Below, piece after piece: positions 28,242 through 37,162 of a stretch of 64,000 nt of DNA (positions are counted from its first letter, which is position 1; each line of letters opens with the position of its first letter). The stretch lies in assembly GCA_004172865.1 (NCBI GenBank), contig SEBV01000010.1:310001-374000 (forward strand). Reading direction: 5' to 3'. Under the pieces are notes generated by a model that saw nothing but the letters and a program-made list of their open reading frames with translations, searched no databases and was not told the origin of the DNA. The position numbers and the translations under genes were made by a program. Source of the stretch: Gammaproteobacteria bacterium (lineage in GTDB: Bacteria; Pseudomonadota; Gammaproteobacteria; Pseudomonadales; Cellvibrionaceae).

Positions 28242-28739
28242 ATGACACCCAGAGATTTTTTGCAGCAATTACAAGACTCAAGTCTGGGAGTTGCCTTAAG
28301 CGAATCAATTTATATGTATCCGCTCGTAGAAGGATTGCATTTGATTAGCTTGGTATTTTCATTTGGATTAATTTTATTAACTGACTTACGTCTCATAGGT
28401 TTCTTCTTACCTAACGCGCCCGTGAGCGAAATTTTAAGCAAGCTTCGCCCCTGGCTGATAAGCGGCTTTGTTGTGACCTTCGTCACCGGATTTTTACTGG
28501 TGTTTGTAAACGGGCCAACGTTGGTCAACACCTGGGTATTTCCCATAAAACTTTTATTAATTTTACTCGCCGGACTCAATGCAGTTTGGTTTGAAGTTAA
28601 ATTTGGACGTCGTATTGCACAATGGGATACGCAACTCCAATATCCAAAAGGCGCCAAAATCGCAGGCTGGATTTCCTTAACAACCTGGAGCTTGGTTGTA
28701 GTTTGCGGCCGTTTAATTCCCTATTTAAATGCACATTAA
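28242..28739 (+). CDS. DUF6644-type four-helix membrane protein (first copy)
   Basis: Inner-membrane protein, 165 aa, about four transmembrane helices. SIYMYPLVEGLHLISLVFSF followed by LLTDLRLIGF matches the DUF6644 pattern, including a conserved membrane His that could ligate heme. Function unknown. It precedes a second copy by 28 bp; the two have similar length and topology and low mutual identity, suggesting a heteromeric complex. Proximity to exported cytochromes suggests a redox role, which is inference. Confidence 0.7.
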   Translation: MTPRDFLQQLQDSSLGVALSESIYMYPLVEGLHLISLVFSFGLILLTDLRLIGFFLPNAPVSEILSKLRPWLISGFVVTFVTGFLLVFVNGPTLVNTWVFPIKLLLILLAGLNAVWFEVKFGRRIAQWDTQLQYPKGAKIAGWISLTTWSLVVVCGRLIPYLNAH

Positions 28740-28767
28740 TTAGCAGTTAATTACTGAGACAGTAATC

Positions 28768-29247
28768 GTGAGTACACAACCTTTTTTTCAAGCGCTGCAA
28801 AATAGTGAACTAGCCATTAGCATCGGCCAATCAAATCATTTGTACGGCGTGCTGGCCCAACTTTTTCATATCGCGGGATTAGTATTAATTTTAGCCCCGG
28901 TGTTGTTAGTTAATTTACGGTTATTCGGCGCAGGTTTAACTAATCAGTCAATCGCGCAACTGGTGAAAGCAACTAATCCGCTGATATGGACTGGTTTTGT
29001 ATTTATTCTTTTTTCCGGCCTCTTTATGTTTGCACCCAGTGCAGCGCTCTATTACCCAAACCCTGCGTTTTGGTTGAAGTTTCAAATGCTCGCACTCGCA
29101 TTAATTGTGCAATTTACGCTTTACCGAAAAGTCACTGCAACTGAAAAACCTAATCGCGCACTCGCAATTCTTACCGCAATCCTTTCGCTCACACTTTGGT
29201 TTGGCGTTGGTATTGCAGGTCGCGCCATTGGTTATGTTGCGGCTTAA
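28768..29247 (+). CDS. DUF6644-like four-helix membrane protein (second copy)
   Basis: Inner-membrane protein, 159 aa, four predicted helices. It begins with GTG. NHLYGVLAQLFHIAGLVLIL and LLVNLRLFGAGL align with the same region of the preceding gene, with the membrane His kept. Function unknown. Probably translated from the same mRNA as its paralogue, 28 bp apart. Confidence 0.68.
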   Translation: MSTQPFFQALQNSELAISIGQSNHLYGVLAQLFHIAGLVLILAPVLLVNLRLFGAGLTNQSIAQLVKATNPLIWTGFVFILFSGLFMFAPSAALYYPNPAFWLKFQMLALALIVQFTLYRKVTATEKPNRALAILTAILSLTLWFGVGIAGRAIGYVAA

Positions 29248-29291
29248 TAAATTTTTAACACCTTCCACTTCTTTTTAAAGGATCACTAATA

Positions 29292-29993
29292 ATGAAATTA
29301 AAGTCTCTCGTTTTGATAGCTGCGTTTTTGAATACTTCCTTAGCATTCGCTGCTGATGCTCCAGCGCCAAAACCAGAAGTAAAACCTGCTGAAGAACAAA
29401 AACCTTTAAGCTTTTTTGTTACTAGTGAAGGCAATGGCAAAGGTGCAAATTTTGGTGGTCTCGCAGGTGCGGATGCTCATTGCCAAAAATTAGCAACTGC
29501 AGCGGGCGCAGGCAATAACGTGTGGCACGCTTACTTGAGTACGCAAGCCGCGAACGGCAAGCCTGCTGTTAACGCGCGTGATCGTATTGGTAACGGCCCA
29601 TGGTTTAACGCTAAAGGCGCTATAGTTGCAAAAGACGTTGCTGATTTACATGGCGATACTTTGGACGCTGCAAGACGCGGAAATAACTTGAGCCGCACCA
29701 CTGCACTTACTGAGAAAAAAGAATCCGTTAAAGGCGCAGGCGATACTCCAAACCAACACGACATTCTTACCGGCTCACAAACTGACGGCACCGCATTTAA
29801 TGATGGCGCTGACCACACTTGTAATGGCTACACCAGCAATGCTGAAGACGGCTCAGTACAAGTTGGTCACTTCGACCGCACTGGCGGCGGCAATATTTCC
29901 TGGAACTCAGCACATGCAAGCAAAGGCTGCAGCCAGGAAAAATTAGTAAGCACTGGCGGCGCAGGTTTGTTGTATTGCTTTGGCACTAAATAA
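29292..29993 (+). CDS. secreted C-type-lectin-like protein
   Basis: Exported 233-aa protein: signal peptide, a Pro/Lys/Glu linker, then SFFVTSEGNGKGANFGGLAGADAHC split into a domain with four cysteines (DAHCQKL, HTCNGY, KGCSQE, LLYCFG) that fit two disulfides of a C-type-lectin-like fold. Phrases such as VWHAYLST and DRIGNGPWFNAKG recur in bacterial secreted proteins annotated as lectins. No calcium-carbohydrate EPN/QPD motif is evident, so sugar binding is uncertain. It lies 44 bp after the DUF6644 pair. Confidence 0.65.
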   Translation: MKLKSLVLIAAFLNTSLAFAADAPAPKPEVKPAEEQKPLSFFVTSEGNGKGANFGGLAGADAHCQKLATAAGAGNNVWHAYLSTQAANGKPAVNARDRIGNGPWFNAKGAIVAKDVADLHGDTLDAARRGNNLSRTTALTEKKESVKGAGDTPNQHDILTGSQTDGTAFNDGADHTCNGYTSNAEDGSVQVGHFDRTGGGNISWNSAHASKGCSQEKLVSTGGAGLLYCFGTK

Positions 29994-30066
29994 ATTAGTG
30001 TTGAATAATTAGACTACGATTTACCAGGCTAACTTTATTTTGGGATTCCTTTCAATTAGGTTTTGT

Positions 30067-30633
30067 ATGAAAAATAATTTCATCATTGCATTGGCGCTTA
30101 TTTTTTTCGGCGTTGTCGCTTGTGAAAAACAAACCGACACACCGAAAGTTGAAGCAGCAAAAGCAGAATCACCTTTTAGACCCACTGCAACCATTCAGGA
30201 ATTGATGAAATCCATTGTGGACCCAAATGTAGATCCCATTTGGGATTCAGTTCAAACCATCAGCACAGCGGCGGGCATTGAAGAAAAACGCCCGCAAACT
30301 GATGAAGAATGGGAAGTGCTAAAAAATCACGCAATCACGTTGCGTGAGGTGACTAATTTATTGTTGATAGAAGGCCGCAAGGTAGCAACGTCGAATACAT
30401 CGACAGTTGCGGCTGAACTCAAGCCAGATGAAATTGAAAAATTGATTGCAACCAATCGTGCTGCATTTGTTCAAAATGCGCATGAATTGCATGATGCCGT
30501 AACCCAAACCATCGCGGCGATAGATGCAAAAGATGTTGCAGCGTTGGAAGCTTCAGGTAGCGCCATCGACCAAGTCTGCGAAAAATGTCACATGCAGTTT
30601 TGGTACCCGAATGACAAAAGACCAACTAAATAA
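30067..30633 (+). CDS. lipoprotein cytochrome c'-like protein
   Basis: Lipoprotein (lipobox GVVAC at residue 18) with a mostly helical body and a single haem-binding motif CEKCH close to the C-terminus, the arrangement of four-helix class II cytochromes c. The ATG used has TAGG six bases upstream; a TTG nine codons earlier would spoil the signal peptide. 188 aa. Last gene before a strong terminator. An electron-transfer or gas-binding role is inferred. Confidence 0.78.
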   Translation: MKNNFIIALALIFFGVVACEKQTDTPKVEAAKAESPFRPTATIQELMKSIVDPNVDPIWDSVQTISTAAGIEEKRPQTDEEWEVLKNHAITLREVTNLLLIEGRKVATSNTSTVAAELKPDEIEKLIATNRAAFVQNAHELHDAVTQTIAAIDAKDVAALEASGSAIDQVCEKCHMQFWYPNDKRPTK

Positions 30634-30682
30634 TTCTTGAAAACGTAATCGATAAAATTTGTATCTAAGTGCAAATGAGTTG

Positions 30683-30713
30683 AAAAAAGCAGCCCTACTA
30701 GGCTGCTTTTTTT
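30683..30713. terminator. bidirectional terminator between cytochrome and sulfatase genes
   Basis: Perfect 12-bp stem (AAAAAAGCAGCC and complement), CTACTA loop, T7. It serves two converging units. Confidence 0.93.
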
Positions 30714-30715
30714 AT

Positions 30716-32134
30716 TTAATCACCAATTTGATGGTAGTGATCTGCTTGTACTTTTGCGTCGATTTTGTAGGTACGAACTTCGTCCGTGACGGGCAACATA
30801 GTTGCATTCCACGCATCCCACTGTTGTTTCAATTCCTTAAAACGATCAGGATATTTTTCGGCAAGATTTGCGCGCTCACGTTGATCTTCAGCAAGATTAA
30901 ATAAAAATTCGTTGCCTGCAATTTTTAGATATTTAAAATCACCAGAGCGCACCGCTCGCTGCGCATTAGCTTTGTAACGCCAAAATAACAAACGCGAATG
31001 TGGCTGCTCAGCGCCTAATAAAACAGGCAGCAAGTTTTCGCCATCCGGCTTGTAATTTTCATCTGGCACGCCGCCTGCAGCAGCAACCAAAGTGGGCAAC
31101 CAATCCATACTGATTGACACTTGTTCGGTCACTTGCGCAGGTTTGATTTGCTTGGGCCAACGCACAATTGCAGGCACACGAATACCACCTTCAAGCAATT
31201 CAGACTTTTGCCCCGCAAATGGCCATGTACGCGAGAAGCGTTCGCCACCGTTGTCACTGGTAAAGATTACGATAGTATTTTTATCGAGACCTTTCGCGGC
31301 CAATGTTTTTAAAATTCGTCCAATTGCAGTGTCCAATCCAACAACCATTTTTCCATAGGTCGCTAAATTTCCTCCGTCGTAATGAAATAGATTCGTTACT
31401 TGCGATGCAACAGCTTCATCCTTCGGGCCTTCCCACGGCCAGTGCGGTGCAGTGAAATGCAAAGATAAAAAGAATGGATTATCGCCTTTCTGTTTTTCAA
31501 TATAGTCACTGGCGCGATCCGCAATTAAATCTGTGTAGTAGCCGACTTGATGAATGGGTACTTCGCCTTCATACAAATCTTCTTTTACATTTTCACCCAC
31601 GCCAGGCTTGTGCGTGAAATAATCTATTGCACCGCCATAGTTACCGAAAAATTCATCGTACCCACTTTTTAAAGGACCAAATTTTGGCAAAGCACCTAGA
31701 TGCCATTTACCAAACAAAGCGGTTTTATAGCCATTAGATTTTAGTAATGACGGCAAGGTAGGGTGTTCGGGCGGCAAACCAATGTTTTCTGAAGCACCTG
31801 AAATCGGTTCTTCCAAACCACCGCGTAAACGATATTGATAGCGCCCGGTAATTAATCCGAATCGCGTTGCCGAACACACTGCAGAATTTGAATAAGCTTG
31901 AGTAAAACGCAACCCTTGTTGCGCGAGTTTATCAAGGTTCGGCGTTTGGAAATCGGTTTGTCCGTAAACACTTAAATCGCCATAACCCAAATCATCTGCC
32001 AAGATAAAAATAATATTCGGCTTCGTTTTAGCTTGCTCGGCAAATGTTAATTTGCTAACTCCACCTAAAGATAATAGTGATAAAGCAGAGAGGCCACCTA
32101 GCACACGGCGGCGACTTTTATTAACTGTACTCAT
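30716..32134 (-). CDS. Tat-exported sulfatase
   Basis: Periplasmic type I sulfatase hydrolysing a sulfate ester. The N-terminus has SRRRVLGGLSAL, a twin-arginine signal. The fold starts with PNIIFILADDLGYGDLSVYG (metal-binding Asp pair). The formylglycine site reads C-S-A-T-R followed by FGLITGRY, with Ala where Pro is usual; this fits the looser Cys-x-(Ser/Pro/Ala)-x-Arg rule. FGKWHLG and FTSDNGG complete the active site. 472 aa, normal. It needs a formylglycine-generating enzyme, not seen in this window. Third gene in line after TonB receptor B and an arylsulfotransferase-like gene. The sulfated substrate is unknown. Confidence 0.93.
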   Translation of the reverse strand: MSTVNKSRRRVLGGLSALSLLSLGGVSKLTFAEQAKTKPNIIFILADDLGYGDLSVYGQTDFQTPNLDKLAQQGLRFTQAYSNSAVCSATRFGLITGRYQYRLRGGLEEPISGASENIGLPPEHPTLPSLLKSNGYKTALFGKWHLGALPKFGPLKSGYDEFFGNYGGAIDYFTHKPGVGENVKEDLYEGEVPIHQVGYYTDLIADRASDYIEKQKGDNPFFLSLHFTAPHWPWEGPKDEAVASQVTNLFHYDGGNLATYGKMVVGLDTAIGRILKTLAAKGLDKNTIVIFTSDNGGERFSRTWPFAGQKSELLEGGIRVPAIVRWPKQIKPAQVTEQVSISMDWLPTLVAAAGGVPDENYKPDGENLLPVLLGAEQPHSRLLFWRYKANAQRAVRSGDFKYLKIAGNEFLFNLAEDQRERANLAEKYPDRFKELKQQWDAWNATMLPVTDEVRTYKIDAKVQADHYHQIGD

Positions 32135-32189
32135 AAATTACTAGCTCACAAATTAATGGCTCATAAATAACAGCTCACAAATAAAAAAC
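32130..32189. repeat. two tandem copies of an imperfect 30-bp unit
   Basis: Both copies begin CTCATAAAT and contain AGCTCACAAAT; they differ at several positions. They occupy most of the spacer between the arylsulfotransferase-like and sulfatase genes. Function unknown, perhaps slippage or an RNA element. Confidence 0.7.
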
Positions 32190-32213
32190 CTCAGCTAAAC
32201 CGCTGAGGTTTTT
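32184..32213 (-). terminator. terminator after the arylsulfotransferase-like gene
   Basis: 12-bp stem (AAAAACCTCAGC and complement), 6-base loop and a T-run on the minus strand, close to the stop codon. Confidence 0.9.
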
Positions 32214-32217
32214 GTGA

Positions 32218-33621
32218 CTATTTTCCAGCGGGAACCTGAAATTTTTTAACATCCAAAACTTTAACCGGTTTTTCAGAATGTGGAGTTCCTGCAGGAGCCC
32301 ATTCGTAAGGAACCGGTTGCGCGCGAAATACGGTATTGCTACTGGTGGGCAGCGGATCATCGGCTTTTGGAGTGCTGAAATACGGGCTTACATATTCCCA
32401 CACAATTTCACCTTTGTTGGTCACCTGGAAAAAGCGACCATTCATTCCTTCATCAATCAAAGTGTTGCCGTTCGGTAACCGGCGCGCACTGCTGATGTAC
32501 GAACTGTAAAAGCTGTAGCTCGGGCCACCGGAATTAACACCTGTGTACTGCCACACGATTTCTTTTTTGATCGGGTCAATTTCCAACACACGCGAGCCAG
32601 GCTGGGTATTTAATTTTGCACTGGGATAGCCCGCTGCGCCTTGATTATCAAACACTAAAATATTGCCTTCACCGGGCAAACCTTTGGCGATGATATGAGC
32701 ATCATGTTGTCCGCTGATTTGATCAACTTTGCGCGGCAATTTGTTTGCGCCTGATGACGGCTCGTAATCTGGGCCAATTTGCCACACAATTTTCCCAGAC
32801 TGTTTATCAATGATCGCAATAAAATTTGCTTCGCGAGAATCGATAACAATATTATCAGGATTAAAACGTGCGTCGCCTGAATCAAACCATTTGTTCGGGC
32901 CAACGACAGCCATATTATTGAAATGCAAATAATCGAACGGCATAGTTTTGTCGTTGCGCGTTAATGACTCGCGTAAAATTTTTAATGATGCTTCGCTAAA
33001 ATTAAATTCATTTAAATGCTCATAGGCCGACCACTTCCAAATCACTTCATTTTTTGGAGTGATTTCATAAATACCATCTTCAAGAATTTTCTCGGCTTTA
33101 AAACCAGTTACGGGACGAACATAATTAATTAACACGAGCGTGTTGCCATTAGGCAATCTACGCCAATCGTGGTGTTGTCTAATCTCAGTACCATAACCAC
33201 TCGCATCGGTTGAAGTCGTTGCAGTTGCGTAAGCGTCTTGCGCTTTGGCACCGCCCCATTGCCAAATAACTTTATTGTCCCAATCCACTTCCCCCAGTGA
33301 TTGGCTATCACCGGTATTTCTGCCACCAGTGTCACCGGTAAGCTGCACTAGCACATGACCGCGCTTGCCCCCGGTCAATTGTGGATCGAGAAATACAGAA
33401 GGAAAACCGTTGTATGGCCACTGATGAACTTCGTTACCATTTAAATCGATAAGGTGAGTTTTTTTATCTGAGCCAGCAAAAAGCACGTAGGAATTAAATG
33501 CCTTGCTTGGGTCATAACGAGTAACGCCGGTGGGGTAAATACTGGGAGAAGCTATAGCAGTGCTAGCAAGAGAACTTATTAGTAAAGACAATAACGCAAA
33601 TTTATGACGAGCTAAAAACAT
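32218..33621 (-). CDS. secreted arylsulfotransferase-family protein
   Basis: Periplasmic beta-propeller of the arylsulfotransferase (ASST) family, which moves sulfate between phenols without PAPS. Signal peptide ends near AIASP. Repeated propeller blades show as HLIDLNGNEVHQW, WRRLPNGNTLVLINYV, IYEITPKNEVIWKW, VLEIDPIKKEIVWQY and RRLPNGNTLIDEG. Candidate catalytic histidines are in RQHHDWRR, YLHFNNMA and SGQHDAHI. 467 aa. It contains no Cys, so unlike uropathogenic E. coli AssT it cannot need a dedicated disulfide system. Lies between TonB receptor B and a sulfatase. Transfer activity is inferred; a binding-only propeller is possible. Confidence 0.82.
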   Translation of the reverse strand: MFLARHKFALLSLLISSLASTAIASPSIYPTGVTRYDPSKAFNSYVLFAGSDKKTHLIDLNGNEVHQWPYNGFPSVFLDPQLTGGKRGHVLVQLTGDTGGRNTGDSQSLGEVDWDNKVIWQWGGAKAQDAYATATTSTDASGYGTEIRQHHDWRRLPNGNTLVLINYVRPVTGFKAEKILEDGIYEITPKNEVIWKWSAYEHLNEFNFSEASLKILRESLTRNDKTMPFDYLHFNNMAVVGPNKWFDSGDARFNPDNIVIDSREANFIAIIDKQSGKIVWQIGPDYEPSSGANKLPRKVDQISGQHDAHIIAKGLPGEGNILVFDNQGAAGYPSAKLNTQPGSRVLEIDPIKKEIVWQYTGVNSGGPSYSFYSSYISSARRLPNGNTLIDEGMNGRFFQVTNKGEIVWEYVSPYFSTPKADDPLPTSSNTVFRAQPVPYEWAPAGTPHSEKPVKVLDVKKFQVPAGK

Positions 33622-33647
33622 AACAATACTCCATTAAATTTTCAAAT

Positions 33648-33677
33648 AAAAAAAGCCCGACTAATCGGGCTTTTTTT
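33648..33677. terminator. terminator after TonB receptor B
   Basis: Perfect 13-bp stem (AAAAAAAGCCCGA and complement), CTAA loop, A7/T7 flanks. Confidence 0.93.
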
Positions 33678-33689
33678 ATATCTCGGGAA

Positions 33690-36521
33690 TTACAGTTTGC
33701 CGCTAAAGGTAACACCGATCCAACGTTGTACAGCTGGCGTGTAACTGTTCCATGTTGCTGAACGAGGAGTGTCATCATCAAACAAGTTTTTAATCACAAT
33801 GTTCACGTCGAACGTGCCTTTGCGATTGCCTAATCCAAACGCGAAGTCTGTTGAGTAGGCAGAAGGAATCCAACCATATGATGACAGAGTGTTGTCAGAG
33901 TTATATTTGCCGGTGTAAAGAGTATTCAAGCTAGCGTGAAATTCTTTGTCATTAAATACCGGCAAGCGATAATCTGCACCTATGTTGAAGGTAACTTTTG
34001 AAGCACCTGGCAATTGCTCACCGCTAACATCCTGGTAAGGTTGCGTCGCCTGTAAGTTCCCGTTTTCTACTGGTTGCGCCGAGGTAGTAAATTCAACATA
34101 TTTAGCATCGGTATAAGCGCCCGCAAATCGCAAGCTTAAGTGTTCGATACCGTTATAAATGCTGTCAATTTCCAAACCTTGCGAACGCACTTTTGGAATA
34201 TTCGCAGTCGCAGTTGTATAAGAAGTGATGCCGTTATTGTTTTGCGCAGTGGTATATTTATCTTCAATCGAACTACTTTGTTGGTAATCTTTAATATCCA
34301 TGCGGAATAGCGCCGCATTGAATATGAAGGTGTTGTTTAACAAAGTAGATTTAAAACCAATCTCATAAGCGTCAGTTTTTTCCGCTTTTACCAAGTTGGA
34401 AATACCATTGGTTGCTTGGGAAATACCTGCTTTCTCACCGTGCTGTAATGCCAGATAAGTGGTGACATTGTCATTGATTTTATAACTTGGACTGAACACC
34501 CATGATGGCTGAGTTTCTTCAAACTTTTCTAAATCAGTTTCATTAAACACTACACCAACTTGTGCTTGACGCAATGCTTTGGCGTTAGCTACTTGTTTCT
34601 TTTGGTTCGCGGTCAAACTGTTGTAAGCCGCACCTGGAGTTCCAGTCACTGCTACACCGAAATATTTATTAGCTACAAAATCCGCTAATTGTAATTGCGT
34701 AGCTGTATTGTTGTTAACCAATACCTTAGCACCAGCAGGGTTCGCCGGATCAACAGGAACTAACTTACCCAGCAGACCTTGGTTTGCACCAGAGTCAGCA
34801 ACCGAATCAAAACCGCCGAGCTGAACATTGCCTACAGAAGAAGGATTTAATTCAGGAGCATTTCCTTGATCTCTAATGTAGGAAGACGCGAGGTTACTAC
34901 GATTTTCGTGTGTAAAACGAAGACCGGTAGTCAGTGTTAAATCTTCAGTAAAATGCCAGTTAGCTTGACCGAAAACAGCTTCACTTTTGTTTTCAATTTT
35001 TTGCAAACCTGCTGGGCTATTGAACGCCATTGACAAGCCGGACAAGGAGTTTTGCAATAAATAACGTCCATTGCCGTCGGCATCCAAACTGGTGTACTGA
35101 GCCGGGCTTGCAAACCACGCACCCGCATCATTGCCCCATACTTTTTGATACAAGGAGCTGTTATCAACATGTAAGAAGAATAAACCAGTTTGATAATCTA
35201 CAAAGCCACCGGTTGGCGATGAGAAGCGAATTTCTTCACTCACCTGTTGGTAATCGTTAAAGAAACCACCTGAGTTACGGTTGATATCGAACGGAGTGCC
35301 TTCATCGTTAACAGCATTGAAGTGATAATCTTTGTAAGCGGTGATAGACGTTAAACGATATTGCCCAAAGTTCCAGTTCAAATCCAAAGTAGCACCATTG
35401 CTACCAGTAACCAAACCGCGCTGGCTATCGTTGTTAACTAATTCTCCACCGTCACCACCGTTCAAGTAATCGTTGGCATAAGTGTATTGTGGATCTTGGC
35501 TGAACCAACGTCTGCTTAGACGAGTCTGCGCATCAGCATTCAGGTTAACTTTTGTTTTGCCATCAGAGTAAAACTCTGGAGTTTGCGTTCTGATAGTGCG
35601 ACCGTTAGTAGTTTCAGAAGAGCGCGGCTGAATATCAGCTTCAAGACGCGCACTAAAATCTTCAGTAGGCGTTAACAAAAACTGTACACGACCTGATACA
35701 CGTTCTTTGTTGGTGTAGGTTTGATCGGTGTTGTAAGCGTTGGTGATGTCGCCAGCACCTTTGCTCACGCTCAAACTACCGCGCCATGCCAATAAATCTT
35801 CAATGATTGGGCCGCCTACAGCGAAACGACCTTGTACAGTATCCCATTGACCCAAAGTCACCGAGTAAGAAGAATCTGGTTTGAATGATGGACGCTTTGT
35901 GGTGATGTTAATTACACCGATACTGGCGTTTTTACCAAGCAATGTACCTTGTGGGCCGCGCGCCACTTCAACGGTATCAATATCAACGAAATCGTAGCTG
36001 GAAGCCAAGGCGTTGTAGGCATAGTTAACACCATCAACGATCAGTCCGACTGGTGGATCTTGCGCTTCTGTTTGGCCTTGTTTACCGATACCGCGAATCG
36101 AAAGACTACTGGTTCTTTGGTTACCAAGATTCCAGCTAATGTTTGCCAAACGTTGTGTAACAGCGCTGATATCAGTCGCTTGCAAACGCTCTAGTTCCTG
36201 ACCACTTACGACAGAAACAGAGAGAGGTACGTCTTGTAGTTTTTCAATACGGTTACGGCTGCGAACTGTAATTGTACTCAGCACAACAGGCTTATCTTTG
36301 TCTGCTTTAGTTTTGTCAGCATCCGCTTTTTTTTCAGCATCTGTTTTCACAACAGCTGGAGCAGCATCGCCTTCAGCGGCTACCGCAAATCCAGCATTAA
36401 AAAAAATCGCTCCAGCAATAACGCTCGCGATAACACTTGATATTGGCGATAGCTTAAACGTGGGCTGTTTGATTTTGACAGCTGCTGTTTCTTTTAAAAC
36501 AGCATTTATTTCGTGAGTCAT
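33690..36521 (-). CDS. TonB-dependent outer-membrane receptor (B)
   Basis: Outer-membrane importer, 943 aa with the ATG used here; AGGAG lies seven bases before it, and a longer frame has no such site. The N-terminus before the signal helix is long (about 35 residues), ending GFAVAAEG. The TonB-box region is VVLSTITVRSRNR. The plug carries IRGIGKQGQTEAQDPPVGLI and VEVARGPQGTLLGKNASIGVI; the C-terminus is a barrel strand ending VTFSGKL. Paralogue of receptor A, sharing the GPQGTL-GKN motif and the DAGAWFA loop. Its promoter is the best sigma54 match in the window. Confidence 0.92.
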   Translation of the reverse strand: MTHEINAVLKETAAVKIKQPTFKLSPISSVIASVIAGAIFFNAGFAVAAEGDAAPAVVKTDAEKKADADKTKADKDKPVVLSTITVRSRNRIEKLQDVPLSVSVVSGQELERLQATDISAVTQRLANISWNLGNQRTSSLSIRGIGKQGQTEAQDPPVGLIVDGVNYAYNALASSYDFVDIDTVEVARGPQGTLLGKNASIGVINITTKRPSFKPDSSYSVTLGQWDTVQGRFAVGGPIIEDLLAWRGSLSVSKGAGDITNAYNTDQTYTNKERVSGRVQFLLTPTEDFSARLEADIQPRSSETTNGRTIRTQTPEFYSDGKTKVNLNADAQTRLSRRWFSQDPQYTYANDYLNGGDGGELVNNDSQRGLVTGSNGATLDLNWNFGQYRLTSITAYKDYHFNAVNDEGTPFDINRNSGGFFNDYQQVSEEIRFSSPTGGFVDYQTGLFFLHVDNSSLYQKVWGNDAGAWFASPAQYTSLDADGNGRYLLQNSLSGLSMAFNSPAGLQKIENKSEAVFGQANWHFTEDLTLTTGLRFTHENRSNLASSYIRDQGNAPELNPSSVGNVQLGGFDSVADSGANQGLLGKLVPVDPANPAGAKVLVNNNTATQLQLADFVANKYFGVAVTGTPGAAYNSLTANQKKQVANAKALRQAQVGVVFNETDLEKFEETQPSWVFSPSYKINDNVTTYLALQHGEKAGISQATNGISNLVKAEKTDAYEIGFKSTLLNNTFIFNAALFRMDIKDYQQSSSIEDKYTTAQNNNGITSYTTATANIPKVRSQGLEIDSIYNGIEHLSLRFAGAYTDAKYVEFTTSAQPVENGNLQATQPYQDVSGEQLPGASKVTFNIGADYRLPVFNDKEFHASLNTLYTGKYNSDNTLSSYGWIPSAYSTDFAFGLGNRKGTFDVNIVIKNLFDDDTPRSATWNSYTPAVQRWIGVTFSGKL

Positions 36522-36565
36522 TAACTTTGCTCCTGGGCATATATGTTTTGAACTTCTGCCATTTC

Positions 36566-36580
36566 GCAAAGTCTGTGCCA
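36566..36580 (-). promoter_or_regulatory. sigma54 promoter of TonB receptor B (perfect consensus)
   Basis: On the minus strand TGGCAC-N5-TTGC matches all ten consensus bases. Predicted start near 36554, about 33 nt before the ATG. It resembles the element of receptor A over the first nine bases (TGGCACAGA). Confidence 0.8.
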
Positions 36581-36999
36581 CTCACAATTTTCACGCCAAA
36601 ATAGTCGGCTCGATTTTCTCAAAAAGATTTAAAAATCACTATAAATACAGTGTTAAATAAAAATAAATAATTTTTATTATTTCCCAAAAATACAAAAAAA
36701 TTTTGAATTTTCACTGCTACTTAACAAACACATGAGAGTTATTTTCCAACCACAACTTCACAATCTTCTGGTTTTTATTCAACACAATAAGATTAGAAAT
36801 CAACATGACGTAATTTTTGGCTCATACAAATCACCAACACCCAACTGCTTAAGAAATAACACTTAAACGAAAGCTGTTTGAAGATCAGCAGAGTAACCAA
36901 TCACTTTTTTCTAAAGGCTAAACCTCGCATCAAAAAAAATACTGATCAATCATAGTGATAGCGCGCATTTCATGTTGCAAATATGTGCACAAATAGATT
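36581..36999. other. AT-rich divergent control region
   Basis: No gene. It lies between two divergent sigma54-type promoters (receptor B to the left, the DUF1549/DUF1553 gene to the right), so shared activator and IHF sites are expected here. Long A/T runs are present; I saw no clear repeated binding site. Confidence 0.5.
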
Positions 37000-37014
37000 T
37001 GGCACACTAGATGC
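37000..37014 (+). promoter_or_regulatory. sigma54-type promoter of the DUF1549/DUF1553 gene
   Basis: TGGCAC-N5-ATGC matches 9 of 10 consensus bases. Predicted start near 37026, leaving an untranslated leader of about 137 nt. Confidence 0.65.
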
Positions 37015-37162
37015 AATTAAGCAAATTGTTCACAACTTAATGTCCCAATACAAACTGTTAGCAGAATTGTTACTTCACAAAACTGCAGCAGAACTGTAGT
37101 GGTACTTTCAGTTTTTATTTTGGCGCAGCTTCATAGCACACCACCGGTTTTAGGAGTAGTTG

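Noticed and set aside
22187-33621. DsbD-like protein as redox partner of the arylsulfotransferase-like protein, by analogy with AssT-DsbL-DsbI
   Set aside because: The arylsulfotransferase-like protein has no Cys, and DsbD reduces rather than forms disulfides.
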